From Paenibacillus rubinfantis (GTDB lineage Bacteria > Bacillota > Bacilli > Paenibacillales > Paenibacillaceae): a stretch of DNA of 64,000 nt. The stretch spans positions 541,812 through 605,811 of the forward strand of contig NZ_LN909064.1 of the NCBI RefSeq assembly GCF_001486505.1, read 5' to 3'. The notes under the pieces were generated by a model, which worked only from the letters and a program-made list of their open reading frames with translations, was not told the origin of the DNA and ran no database searches. Position numbers and translations under genes: made by a program. Positions 42,912-50,648 of this stretch are shown piece by piece (the stretch's first letter is position 1; each line of letters begins with the position of its first letter).

Positions 42912-43482
42912 AACAATGGTACTTTTGACGGCAGCCCTGGCGGCTGTGCTGATGCTGAGCGCATGCGGCACGAAATCTCTTACCGGAGCACCGCAGAATG
43001 AGAATACTGCTTCAAATTCGGCAGGGGTCAGCGACCCGACACCGGCCAACTCCGAATCGGAGAATAACGCAGCGAACCCGGATGAGGGGACAGCGACAAA
43101 CGGCGATCCGGCCGAGACGGCCGGAAACCAAGCCGATGAGAACGGTGCCGCCAATGGCGATATCCTAATCGTCATCGACCAAACGCCCAAGCCGCTGGCC
43201 GAAGGGGGCAGCTTTGACTTCACTGTCAAGAAAGCGCCGGAGGGATATATGCTGAAGGAGATTCACTGGAAATCCGAGAAGAACGACATTGTGAATACGC
43301 TGGAGGAAGCGATCCAGCATGGACAGAACGGCGGAGACGGCTTCTATATCAGCGGAAATGGACAGTTTATGGGGTTCCTGTATCCCGATGAAATGAAAGG
43401 CGAAGAGGGGAAAGTGACCTTCGTATTCGGCAATGAGCAAGGCCAGGAGTTAACCTGGGAGAAAGAAATTACGTTGAAATAA
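42898..43482 (+). CDS. Lipoprotein of unknown function
   Basis: A 194-residue lipoprotein: signal peptide with lipobox LSAC (Cys about 23), an Asn/Ala/Glu/Thr-rich linker to about residue 80, then a compact ~110-residue C-terminal domain (ILIVIDQTPKPLAEGGSFDF, then EEGKVTFVFGNEQG) of unrecognised fold. It overlaps the end of the kinase gene, with CGGAGGAGA as ribosome site, suggesting a joint role with the two-component system at the cell surface. Confidence 0.8.
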   Translation: MMKRKTMVLLTAALAAVLMLSACGTKSLTGAPQNENTASNSAGVSDPTPANSESENNAANPDEGTATNGDPAETAGNQADENGAANGDILIVIDQTPKPLAEGGSFDFTVKKAPEGYMLKEIHWKSEKNDIVNTLEEAIQHGQNGGDGFYISGNGQFMGFLYPDEMKGEEGKVTFVFGNEQGQELTWEKEITLK

Positions 43483-43487
43483 TAACA

Positions 43488-43533
43488 AACGACCCAAGCC
43501 ATCCGTGTCTTCACGAAGGCTTGGGTCGTTTTG
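43488..43533. terminator. Convergent terminator
   Basis: A perfect 13-bp stem (AACGACCCAAGCC and its complement) lies between the lipoprotein gene and the convergent sugar-permease operon. Confidence 0.92.
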
Positions 43534-43585
43534 TGTTAACGGGGGATTGGCATCGAACCGATCGAACCGTTCAATCCTAGCGGAC

Positions 43586-44407
43586 CTAGGCTTTGATCGC
43601 CCCTTGCGTAATGCCGTTGATAATCCATTTTTGCAAGAACAGGTACACGACCACCATCGGCAGCAGCGCCAGTAAGTAAGAAGCGAACGCCAGGTTGTAA
43701 TCCGTGCTGAATTGCCCCTGGAACACGTATTGCACGAGCGGCAAGGTGTACTGAGTGGGTTCGGCCAGCAGGATGAGCGGAAGCAGGAAATCGTTCCATG
43801 CCGACAAACTGGACAGAATCGCCACCGTAGCGCTGATCGGCGCTAGCAGCGGGAAAATGATCCGCCAGAAAGTCCCCCAGGTGGAGGTGCCGTCTACTCG
43901 GGCCGCTTCCTCTAACTCAATCGGCACCGAGCGAATGTAACCGACATAAACGAACACGTTAAACGGCAGGCCATAAACGATGTACAGGATGATCAAGCCC
44001 GGAATGTTGTTCATGCTAAGATCGGTGGTGACTTTTACGACGGGAAGCATGATGATTTGAAACGGAATAAACATGGCGCTGATAAAGTACAGGTATAGGC
44101 CTTTAAAGAACTTGCGGTTCATGTTGCGGGCAATCGCGTAAGAGACCAGGGAATTCGTCAACAGGATAAAAACCACCGAAACGGCCGTAACCGCAAAGCT
44201 GTTCCCCAGAGCCTGAAAGAAGTTGGTGGCTTCGATCGCCCGCGAGAAATTGCTAAAATGAAGGCCGGTTGGCAACGCGAAGAGGGACTCCGCCATCTCT
44301 TCCGGATTTTTCAGGGCGATGCTGACCGTCATATAAAGCGGGAACAAAATGAAAAGGGAGCCAAGCGCAATGAGCAGCGTCGCAAGCCAATTGGTTTTCT
44401 TTTTCAT
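43586..44407 (-). CDS. Sugar ABC transporter permease (MalG-type)
   Basis: A 273-residue permease of the carbohydrate-uptake CUT1 type with six helices. The EAA loop that contacts the ATPase is visible: ELEEAARVDGTSTWGTFWRI (about residues 182-201). The N-terminal TM1 and a periplasmic PTGLHFSNF segment are typical of MalG/AraQ relatives. It overlaps the MalF-type gene by four bases (ATGA). No ATPase gene is nearby, as usual for Firmicutes that share an MsmX-type ATPase. Confidence 0.94.
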   Translation of the reverse strand: MKKKTNWLATLLIALGSLFILFPLYMTVSIALKNPEEMAESLFALPTGLHFSNFSRAIEATNFFQALGNSFAVTAVSVVFILLTNSLVSYAIARNMNRKFFKGLYLYFISAMFIPFQIIMLPVVKVTTDLSMNNIPGLIILYIVYGLPFNVFVYVGYIRSVPIELEEAARVDGTSTWGTFWRIIFPLLAPISATVAILSSLSAWNDFLLPLILLAEPTQYTLPLVQYVFQGQFSTDYNLAFASYLLALLPMVVVYLFLQKWIINGITQGAIKA

Positions 44408-45273
44408 AGTTGATCCAACTCCCGTCTTTGCAGAACTTTAATTTGGAACAGAGAAATCGCGACGATCACGATGAAGTAGATGACGGCATTCGCCGATTGG
44501 TAAGCAAATTCGCCGCCGGTAAATCCGCCTTGATAAATCAGCAGGGCAATCGAACGGGTTGCCGTACCCGGTCCGCCTCCGGTGAGTGCGACGATTTGGT
44601 CGAATACCATCAGCCCGCCTTTCATAGCCAGCACCATGTTGATGGTAAAGAACGAAGCGAGCATCGGGAAGGTGATTTTCCAGAACTCCTGCCATTTCGA
44701 GGCGCCATCTAGGCTGGAGGCTTCATACAGATCCGTCGGAATCGTTTGGAGCCCGGCCAAGTAAAGAATCGTGTTATAAGCAACAGCTTGCCATACGCCG
44801 ACAAAAACGATGCCGATCCAGGCCCAATCCGGGTTCCCCAGAAGGTTCGTTGATAACAAATCACTGCCCAGCTTTTCGCCCCAGACAGGAAAGACATTAG
44901 AGAACAGATAGTTAAAAATGTAACCGATGATCAGTACGCCAAGGACGTTGGGAAGAAAGTAAAAACCGCGGAAGAAGTTCTTGGCTTTGATCTTGGCGTT
45001 CAGTCCCAGCGCAATCAATAAGCTCAGGACGTTGATAAGTACGGTTGCTGCAATGGCATACTTGAATGTAAAAATGTAGGCATCCAGCACGTTGGAATCT
45101 TTAAATACATTGATGAAATTTTTCAGGCCGATGAACTCATACCCGCTGCTAAAGCCGTCCCAGTTCGTAAAGGCATAAAAGATGCCTTGAAGGGCCGGAT
45201 ACGTGTGGAACGTAAAAAATAGCAGGAGAGCGGGCAAAGTCATCCAATAAAAGGCCGCGCGGCGTTTGGTCAT
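44404..45273 (-). CDS. Sugar ABC transporter permease (MalF-type)
   Basis: A 289-residue CUT1 permease with six helices and the EAA motif LYEASSLDGASKWQEFWKIT (about 185-204). The N-terminal helix region FFTFHTYPALQGIFYAFTNW is characteristic. It is the first gene of the two-permease operon, with a ribosome site GAGGAGG. A LacI-type operator lies 50 bp upstream. Confidence 0.94.
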   Translation of the reverse strand: MTKRRAAFYWMTLPALLLFFTFHTYPALQGIFYAFTNWDGFSSGYEFIGLKNFINVFKDSNVLDAYIFTFKYAIAATVLINVLSLLIALGLNAKIKAKNFFRGFYFLPNVLGVLIIGYIFNYLFSNVFPVWGEKLGSDLLSTNLLGNPDWAWIGIVFVGVWQAVAYNTILYLAGLQTIPTDLYEASSLDGASKWQEFWKITFPMLASFFTINMVLAMKGGLMVFDQIVALTGGGPGTATRSIALLIYQGGFTGGEFAYQSANAVIYFIVIVAISLFQIKVLQRRELDQL

Positions 45274-45321
45274 GGGTTTTCCTCCTCAAAATAATGATCG
45301 ATCCTTGGATAATGAATGGTA

Positions 45322-45333
45322 GTAAACGTTTAC
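45322..45333. promoter_or_regulatory. LacI-type operator upstream of the permease operon
   Basis: A perfect palindrome GTAAACGTTTAC. On the minus strand it falls between weak -35 (TTGCCT) and -10 (TACCAT) elements with 17-bp spacing, so binding would block the permease promoter. Confidence 0.8.
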
Positions 45334-45375
45334 GTAACAGGCAAATAAAAACGTGAGCGGCTTTAAGACGATGGG

Positions 45376-46434
45376 TTAGATCCTATCCGCTAACGTTCTT
45401 CGAAAGAAGGGCAGCCGGTCAGGGGGATTAGGACCTAACGGCCTAACCGTTTGCCTTTCGATAATGAAGTGATCCATAATAACGCTGCTTTCGGGTTCTT
45501 CCGTTGTGATCATGCGAATCAGCTTTTGACAGGCCAGATTGCCCATGTCATACAGCGGTTGGCGAACGGTCGTCAAAGGAGGGACCGACATTCGGGCCAA
45601 CTTAAGATCATCATAGCCGATGATGGACAACTCGTCGGGTACCTTAATCCCGTGTTTGGCAGCTACAGAGATCGCAGCGATCGCCATTTCGTCGCTGGCT
45701 GCAAATATGGCGGTGATATCCGGCGCCTTCGCTAAGAGCTCTCCCATCGCGTTATATCCTACCTCAAAGAGGAAATCACCATAAACGATATAGGCGTCGT
45801 TCACCGGGATCCCATGATGCTCCAGGGCTTTTTTATACCCTTCAATCCGGGGCAAGCCCGCGATCATGTCATGTTTCGTCCCGCTGAGCAGGGCGATTTT
45901 TCGATGGCCGAAACCGATGAGGTACTCCACGGCATCATAAGCGGCTTGAAAATCATCAACCTTGATATACGGAACGTTGTCGTAACGGCATTCCGTCGAG
46001 ACCAATACATACGGGATCTGCATTTGCTGCAGGGTCTGATAATACTCTTCCTTCAGCACTTCACTGGAAAATATCAGGCCGTCGACCTGTTTTTCCCGCA
46101 AGACTTGCAAGTATTTCAGCGTTCTCTTTCCGTCCGAATCGGTATTGCAGACCATAACGCTGTAGCCGTTGTTTTGCGCCAAATCTTCGACTCCGCGGAG
46201 AATCTCGGAAGAGAAGAGGCTGGAGACCGTCGGAAACATCACGCCGATCGTATGGGTCTTTTTGTTGATTAGGCCGCGGGCAATGGCATTGGGCTGATAA
46301 CCGATTTCCTCAATGGCCTTGTACACCTTGGCTTTCGTCCGATCCGAATACCCTGGCAAATGATTGAGTACGCGGGATACGGTGGCGATAGAGACATTCG
46401 CCTTTTTCGCGACATCCTTGATGGTTGGATTCAT
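45376..46434 (-). CDS. LacI family transcriptional regulator
   Basis: A 352-residue repressor. The N-terminal helix-turn-helix (TIKDVAKKANVSIATVSRVL, residues 4-23) and hinge helix (AIARGLINKKTHTIGV) precede a periplasmic-binding-protein-like sugar domain (about 60-335). It sits between the permease and binding-protein genes, and five palindromes of the GTAAACGTTTAC type lie around the three transcription units, so it very likely controls all of them and itself. The inducer sugar is unknown. Confidence 0.94.
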   Translation of the reverse strand: MNPTIKDVAKKANVSIATVSRVLNHLPGYSDRTKAKVYKAIEEIGYQPNAIARGLINKKTHTIGVMFPTVSSLFSSEILRGVEDLAQNNGYSVMVCNTDSDGKRTLKYLQVLREKQVDGLIFSSEVLKEEYYQTLQQMQIPYVLVSTECRYDNVPYIKVDDFQAAYDAVEYLIGFGHRKIALLSGTKHDMIAGLPRIEGYKKALEHHGIPVNDAYIVYGDFLFEVGYNAMGELLAKAPDITAIFAASDEMAIAAISVAAKHGIKVPDELSIIGYDDLKLARMSVPPLTTVRQPLYDMGNLACQKLIRMITTEEPESSVIMDHFIIERQTVRPLGPNPPDRLPFFRRTLADRI

Positions 46435-46494
46435 CCTATTTCCGCCTCATTCGCTATAAATTTGGAACCGATTAGGGAAGGATATCGAACATAC

Positions 46495-46506
46495 GTAAAC
46501 GCTTAC
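46495..46506. promoter_or_regulatory. LacI-type operator upstream of the lacI-like gene
   Basis: GTAAACGCTTAC, one base from the perfect palindrome, 60 bp before the repressor start on its own strand; consistent with autoregulation. Confidence 0.75.
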
Positions 46507-46601
46507 TCAAATCTTAGATCGGCGGCATTTATTTGTCAACGTTGTTTTTGGGATAAGGTGGGGTTGGACGGGGAAGAAATATTTCCAAGTTGAAAAGAGG
46601 A

Positions 46602-46646
46602 TTGACAAACAAATAACCCGGCGATATATTCTAGGTAAGCGTTTAC
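46602..46646 (+). promoter_or_regulatory. Promoter and operator of the sugar-binding-protein gene
   Basis: TTGACA (46602-46607), 17 bases, TATATT (46625-46630) form a near-consensus promoter. A LacI-type operator GTAAGCGTTTAC (46635-46646) covers the expected transcription start, a strong repression position. Confidence 0.85.
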
Positions 46647-46701
46647 GTTCGATAAGGTTCGAGAGGTATCGGGAATTTAACGGATCAGGTACGAGTAGTT
46701 C

Positions 46702-46713
46702 GTAAACGTTTAC
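46702..46713. promoter_or_regulatory. LacI-type operator in the binding-protein leader
   Basis: A perfect GTAAACGTTTAC, 67 bp downstream of the previous operator; the spacing suits looping or a road-block. Confidence 0.75.
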
Positions 46714-46847
46714 CTTCAAAGTACCGTTGAGTTCAACACCATGCAAAGAGGTGAAGCCACAAGCCGGGCGAGGTTCGACGAAACATCATGAATGTTAGGA
46801 GACAGGGGCTCTTGCAACGGCAATCGCAGACTATTTACGTCGAAAAC

Positions 46848-46859
46848 GTAAACGTTTAC
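46848..46859. promoter_or_regulatory. LacI-type operator near the binding-protein start
   Basis: A perfect GTAAACGTTTAC with flanking ACG/CGT extending the palindrome, 62 bp before the start codon. Confidence 0.75.
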
Positions 46860-46920
46860 GTCCATCTTCTTTTTATCAATTCTCAGTCCAAAAAAATTAA
46901 GGATCAGGGGGATTCAAACA

Positions 46921-48195
46921 ATGAAAAAAATCGTAGCACCTGTATTAGCAGGCCTGTTGGCCATGTCCTTGCTTAGCGCATGCGGCAATGGTGGAAATAG
47001 TGAAGGAAGTAACGCGGGGGCAGCATCTGGAAACGGAACCGCAAGTTCCGGGAAAAAGGTAGAGATCGAATTTTTCCAAAATAAGACCGAAGCAAAAGAG
47101 ACGTTTGACAAGCTTGTCGCGAAGTTTAACGAAGCGAACCCGAATATCAAGGTCACCCAGGTCAACCCGCCGGATGCGGAAACGGTACTGAAGACGAGAG
47201 CAGCCAAAAACGATATTCCGGACGTTGTAGGGATGGGCGCAACGGATGCTTATAAATCGTTGGCCGCTGGGGGCATGTTCAAGGATTTAACCGGGGACCC
47301 GCTGCTCGCATCGATTCAACCGGCATACATCCAGATGATGAACGACTTGACGGGAGCCGAGGTCATTAACGGCATTCCATTCTCCGCAAACGCCAGCGGC
47401 GTGATCTATAACAAAGCGATCTTTGCGGAAGCCGGCGTAGAGGTACCCAAAACTTGGGACGAGTTCATCGCCGTAGCCGAGAAGTTTAAAGCGGACGGAA
47501 AGAACGCCTTTTACCTGACTTACAAGGATTCATGGACCGTGCTTGTCCCGTTTAATGCCTTGGAGCCAAGCATTGTAGGGACCGAGATCTTCAAACAACG
47601 CCAGGAGGGTTCGGTGAAGTTCGCCGACGCCTTTAAAGAAGTGGCAGAGAAGCAATTGAAGCTCCTGGAATACGGTCAAAAGGATATTTACGGCAAGGGC
47701 TACAGCGATGGCAACACCGCGTTCGCTAAAGGCGAGTCGGCGATGTATCTGCAAGGGGTATGGGCGATTCCGGAAATTCAGAAGGCCAACCCGTCGATCG
47801 AGCTTGGCGTATTCCCGTTGCCGGCTACAAATGACGCTGCCAAGAACAAAGTCATTTCCGGCGTAGACACGTTGCTGACCATTGCTAAAAACACGAAACA
47901 TCCGGAAGAAGCTGCGAAGTTTGTCCAATTCCTGTTGGAACCGGAAAACGTACAGCAATACATCGATGAGCAAAAGGCATTCCCGGCCATCACCGGGGTA
48001 TCGCAAAGCGATCCAATCATGGACGGCTTCAAAGAGGCATTTGCGGCCGGGCAAATCTCCGACTTTGCGGACCATTATGTTCCTGGTGCCATGAAGCTAG
48101 ATGCCATTGTCCAAGACTTCCTGCATAAGAAAGATATCGATGCTTACCTGAAGCAAATGGATGCGGAGTGGGATAAAGTCGCGGATCGGAAATAA
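46921..48195 (+). CDS. Extracellular sugar-binding lipoprotein of the ABC transporter
   Basis: A 424-residue family 1 solute-binding lipoprotein: signal peptide, lipobox LSAC (Cys21), Gly/Ser/Asn linker, then a two-lobe binding fold starting VEIEFFQNKTEAKETFDKL. Internal segments NGIPFSANASGVIYNKAIF and GESAMYLQGVWAIPEI are typical of oligosaccharide binders (MsmE/CUT1). It is divergent from the repressor and permease genes but shares their operators. It follows a long 290-bp leader and ends with a strong terminator. The sugar is unknown, and no glycoside hydrolase is adjacent. Confidence 0.94.
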   Translation: MKKIVAPVLAGLLAMSLLSACGNGGNSEGSNAGAASGNGTASSGKKVEIEFFQNKTEAKETFDKLVAKFNEANPNIKVTQVNPPDAETVLKTRAAKNDIPDVVGMGATDAYKSLAAGGMFKDLTGDPLLASIQPAYIQMMNDLTGAEVINGIPFSANASGVIYNKAIFAEAGVEVPKTWDEFIAVAEKFKADGKNAFYLTYKDSWTVLVPFNALEPSIVGTEIFKQRQEGSVKFADAFKEVAEKQLKLLEYGQKDIYGKGYSDGNTAFAKGESAMYLQGVWAIPEIQKANPSIELGVFPLPATNDAAKNKVISGVDTLLTIAKNTKHPEEAAKFVQFLLEPENVQQYIDEQKAFPAITGVSQSDPIMDGFKEAFAAGQISDFADHYVPGAMKLDAIVQDFLHKKDIDAYLKQMDAEWDKVADRK

Positions 48196-48214
48196 ATAAG
48201 TTATCGTGAAGTGC

Positions 48215-48249
48215 AAGAGGGCGGGGACTAGGTTCCTGCCCTCTTTTTT
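48215..48249 (+). terminator. Terminator after the binding-protein gene
   Basis: AAGAGGGCGGG pairs with CCTGCCCTCTT and is followed by a T-run. Confidence 0.92.
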
Positions 48250-48266
48250 GTTGCGGGTACGCCGGG

Positions 48267-48313
48267 TTGATTTTCGTGAGATTCCTCACTATAATGAATA
48301 CCCGTGGGGGTAT
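48267..48313 (+). promoter_or_regulatory. Promoter and CstR/CsoR-type operator
   Basis: TTGATT (48267-48272), 17 bases, TATAAT (48290-48295). Directly after the -10 lies ATACCCGTGGGGGTAT (48298-48313), which has the ATACCC/GGGTAT arms of known CstR and CsoR operators. Binding here would block transcription of the regulator and the rhodanese genes. Confidence 0.8.
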
Positions 48314-48367
48314 CTAGATTAGATGTCAGGCACAGGCACCGAAGGGTTAGGGAAAGGAGTGCGGGAC

Positions 48368-48640
48368 ATGACGGAAGATCATAATTATGCGGAAGAAGTT
48401 AAACGACGCTTGAAACGAATTGAAGGCCAGGTGCGCGGCGTGCTTCGGATGATGGACGAAGGGAAGCCCTGCAAGGAGGTCGTGAGCCAATTGTCCGCAG
48501 TGCGGAGCGCGGCGGATAAAGCGATGGCGCAGATCGTAGCGGATAACCTGCAGCAGTGCATCTTGGAGGAACAGGCCAAGGGGGGCGACACCGAACATTT
48601 GGTGAAGGAAGCCGTCGAGCTGCTGGTCAAGAGTCGTTAA
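48368..48640 (+). CDS. cstR: CstR-like persulfide-sensing repressor (CsoR family)
   Basis: A 90-residue four-helix-bundle repressor of the CsoR/RcnR family (VKRRLKRIEGQVRGVLRMM). Cysteines are found in GKPCKEVV and LQQCI, but the copper-ligand His that precedes the second Cys in CsoR is Asn here (ADNLQQC). Two Cys without that His is the CstR pattern, which senses hydropersulfides through Cys-Cys di- to tetrasulfide links. The genes after it (rhodanese, rhodanese-like, TauE exporter) are the usual CstR regulon. ATG 48368 follows AAAGGAGTG; the frame opens at 48323. Confidence 0.88.
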   Translation: MTEDHNYAEEVKRRLKRIEGQVRGVLRMMDEGKPCKEVVSQLSAVRSAADKAMAQIVADNLQQCILEEQAKGGDTEHLVKEAVELLVKSR

Positions 48641-48662
48641 TATAAAGAAGGAGACGATACAC

Positions 48663-48974
48663 ATGGCGTTTAAGCCAGAAAAGGAAATCACTTCAGCCGA
48701 ATTGGCAACGCGAATAAAACGGGGCGAACCGGTAAATGTGCTTGATGTGCGCGAGCCGCTCGAATGGGCCGAAGGCCATATTCCCGGGGCGAAGCATATC
48801 CCGCTGGGTCAGCTGCCGGAGCGGCACGCGGAGCTGGATCCCCAGGAAGAGCTGATCGTTGTCTGCCGCAGCGGCGGACGCAGCAGCTTGGCGTGTGAGC
48901 TGCTTGGCGAAAGAGGCTACAACGTCGTTAACCTGCTCGGCGGGATGATGACCTGGCAAGATGAAGTGGAGTGA
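48663..48974 (+). CDS. Rhodanese-domain sulfurtransferase
   Basis: A 103-residue single-domain rhodanese. The fold markers are NVLDVREPLEWAEGHIPGA and the active loop VVCRSGGRSS with the catalytic Cys (about residue 68), followed by LLGGMMTWQ. It transfers sulfane sulfur and, in a CstR regulon, would detoxify persulfides. It has an AAGGAG site and lies 22 bp after the regulator. Confidence 0.95.
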   Translation: MAFKPEKEITSAELATRIKRGEPVNVLDVREPLEWAEGHIPGAKHIPLGQLPERHAELDPQEELIVVCRSGGRSSLACELLGERGYNVVNLLGGMMTWQDEVE

Positions 48975-48979
48975 CCAAC

Positions 48980-49387
48980 ATGCTGATCATGGTCGGAGGA
49001 CTGTTGCTTGTCGCCACGATAAGCGGATATGTGCTGCAGTTGATATGGCCTGTCCCGGGCCTGAAGTTCGTGGAGGCAAGGGCCGCATGCGGGCTCGACC
49101 TTCCGCCGCAGACGAAGAAGCTGGATGTCCGGGACGCATCCTATTATGAGGAGTGCCACCTGGACGGAACGATCAACATTTCGTTAGGTCGGCTGCCGTT
49201 TGTATGGGATAGAGAGCTTTCGCCTGCGGATCCGGTCCTCATTCTCACGGATCGCCGATTTGCGGCGATGAAAGCGGCCCGGATCCTGAGAAGACGCGGA
49301 TTCCGGGAGATTTACGCCTTGCGTGGGGAAGTGTGCCGAATCAAGGCGGCGTTACAACCCTGTTTGGAGAAGAAACCCGCCTGCTGA
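48980..49387 (+). CDS. Membrane-anchored rhodanese-like protein lacking the catalytic cysteine
   Basis: A 135-residue protein. An N-terminal helix (MLIMVGGLLLVATISGYVL) is followed by a rhodanese-like domain with KLDVRDASYYEECHLDGT and a position equivalent to the active loop reading LILTDRRFAAMKAA. The catalytic Cys is therefore missing, though Cys residues remain elsewhere (EECH, EVCRIK, QPCLE, PAC end). It may act as a partner or scaffold for the active rhodanese upstream, with which it nearly overlaps. GTG at 48971 is an alternative start; ATG 48980 has the better spacing from GGAG. Confidence 0.75.
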   Translation: MLIMVGGLLLVATISGYVLQLIWPVPGLKFVEARAACGLDLPPQTKKLDVRDASYYEECHLDGTINISLGRLPFVWDRELSPADPVLILTDRRFAAMKAARILRRRGFREIYALRGEVCRIKAALQPCLEKKPAC

Positions 49388-49401
49388 TGCAGGCGGGTTT
49401 T
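49373..49401 (+). terminator. Terminator overlapping the rhodanese-like stop
   Basis: AAACCCGCCTG pairs with GCAGGCGGGTTT; the stop codon is in the loop. Confidence 0.88.
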
Positions 49402-49430
49402 AGGTGTGTTACGATAGAAAACGCAGTGTT

Positions 49431-49619
49431 TTATTTGAATTCATTTCGAGTCTCATTGTAAATGACGGTGACGCCCAGGGAAAGATACGTTTCTTCCTTA
49501 TAGTGGCATTGCGGACAAGTCTTTAAAGAACGATCGGCGTCCCGTTCGGATACCAGCGGCTGGCTGCAATTGGGGCAGCGGCTTTCGAACAGTTTCTTCA
49601 AAGTGGCTCGCAAGATCAT
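49431..49619 (-). CDS. Small zinc-ribbon protein, 62 aa
   Basis: One zinc ribbon (CPNCSQPL, then CPQCHYKEE) in a 62-residue protein that starts MILRATLKKLFE. All four Cys are present. It is on the opposite strand to its neighbours, between the rhodanese genes and the exporter. The ribosome site (AATAGGTG) is weak and a GTG one codon upstream is possible. The function is unknown. Confidence 0.65.
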   Translation of the reverse strand: MILRATLKKLFESRCPNCSQPLVSERDADRSLKTCPQCHYKEETYLSLGVTVIYNETRNEFK

Positions 49620-49733
49620 CACCTATTTCTGATAAGTTTACTTGGTATTTATTATAGCGGTTACTCGCCCGGAAGTACAGAGGAACGATAGGGGAACGGC
49701 ACGGGGGCTATTAGACAGGAGTCGAAGGGGAGC

Positions 49734-50522
49734 ATGGACATTTTGCTGTTTGCGGTGATGTTTGTTTTAGGGCTGGTGGGTTCGTTTTTTTCCGGACTGT
49801 TAGGCATTGGCGGAGCGATTATCAATTATCCGTTGCTGCTATTTGTTCCAGCGGCGTTGGGGGTGGCCCATTTCAGCGGACAGGAGGTCTCCTCGATCAG
49901 CATGTTTCAGGTGCTGTTTGCTTCCTTATCCGGTGTGCTGGCTTTCCGACGGAGAACTACGCAAGGCGGCGGTATCCATAAAGGACTTGTCCTTTACATG
50001 GGTGGCAGCACCTTGGTTGGGAGTCTGCTCGGCGGGCTGGTTTCAGGTTATCTGGCAAGCGAGGTCATCAACCTTGTATACGGTATTCTCGCGGCGGTTG
50101 CCGTTGTGCTGATGTTGATCCCAAACCGCGGAGTGCCGGAGAGCAAAGCGGAACCCCTTTCCTTTAACCGCCTAATCGCTATGGCTGCGGCGTTAATAAT
50201 TGGTCTCGCTTCCGGCGTAGTTGGTGCGGGAGGGGCTTTTATGCTGATTCCTGTCATGTTGACGATCCTGAACATCCCTCCGCGCACCGCAATCGCCTCG
50301 TCGCTTGCCATCGTCTTGTTCTCCGCCGTCGGAGGTGTGGTTGGTAAAGTCGCAACAATGCCGCTCCCTTTGGAGCCGGTGCTGTATACCATCCTTGGGA
50401 GTCTGGCCGGGGCTCCGCTGGGTGCCCGGATCGGAGCTAAAATCAGCGTAAAATACCTTCGCTACGGATTGGTGGCAATCATCGCCTTCACTGCGGTGAA
50501 GATTTGGTGGTCGCTGCTATAA
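49734..50522 (+). CDS. TauE/SafE family anion exporter
   Basis: A 262-residue membrane protein with eight helices in two repeats. The first repeat has GSFFSGLLGIGGAIINYPLL (residues 17-36) and the second has GVVGAGGAFMLIPVML (about 161-176); these glycine-rich repeats define TauE/SafE proteins that export sulfite or sulfoacetate. In CstR regulons the exporter removes sulfite made by sulfur oxidation. It follows its own ribosome site AGGGGAGC. No separate CstR operator was seen, so its coregulation is uncertain. Confidence 0.92.
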   Translation: MDILLFAVMFVLGLVGSFFSGLLGIGGAIINYPLLLFVPAALGVAHFSGQEVSSISMFQVLFASLSGVLAFRRRTTQGGGIHKGLVLYMGGSTLVGSLLGGLVSGYLASEVINLVYGILAAVAVVLMLIPNRGVPESKAEPLSFNRLIAMAAALIIGLASGVVGAGGAFMLIPVMLTILNIPPRTAIASSLAIVLFSAVGGVVGKVATMPLPLEPVLYTILGSLAGAPLGARIGAKISVKYLRYGLVAIIAFTAVKIWWSLL

Positions 50523-50526
50523 GAAT

Positions 50527-50563
50527 AGGGCCCGTGATCAAGATTGATGCGATCGCGGGCCCT
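50527..50563 (+). terminator. Terminator after the TauE-like gene
   Basis: AGGGCCCG, GATC and their complements form a 12-bp interrupted stem ending CGGGCCCTT. Confidence 0.8.
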
Positions 50564-50648
50564 TCGCGTGGGGATGAAACTTTCGGACTAGAATGAACGT
50601 TAAATGTACAGCAAGCTATATTAGAGAGCAAGGGGAGAGACATTCATC

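Noticed and set aside
46495..46859. Reading the GTAAACGTTTAC sites as CcpA cre boxes
   Set aside because: The core resembles cre, but the flanking TG...CA bases are absent, and a dedicated LacI-family gene sits between the operators. CcpA binding remains possible.
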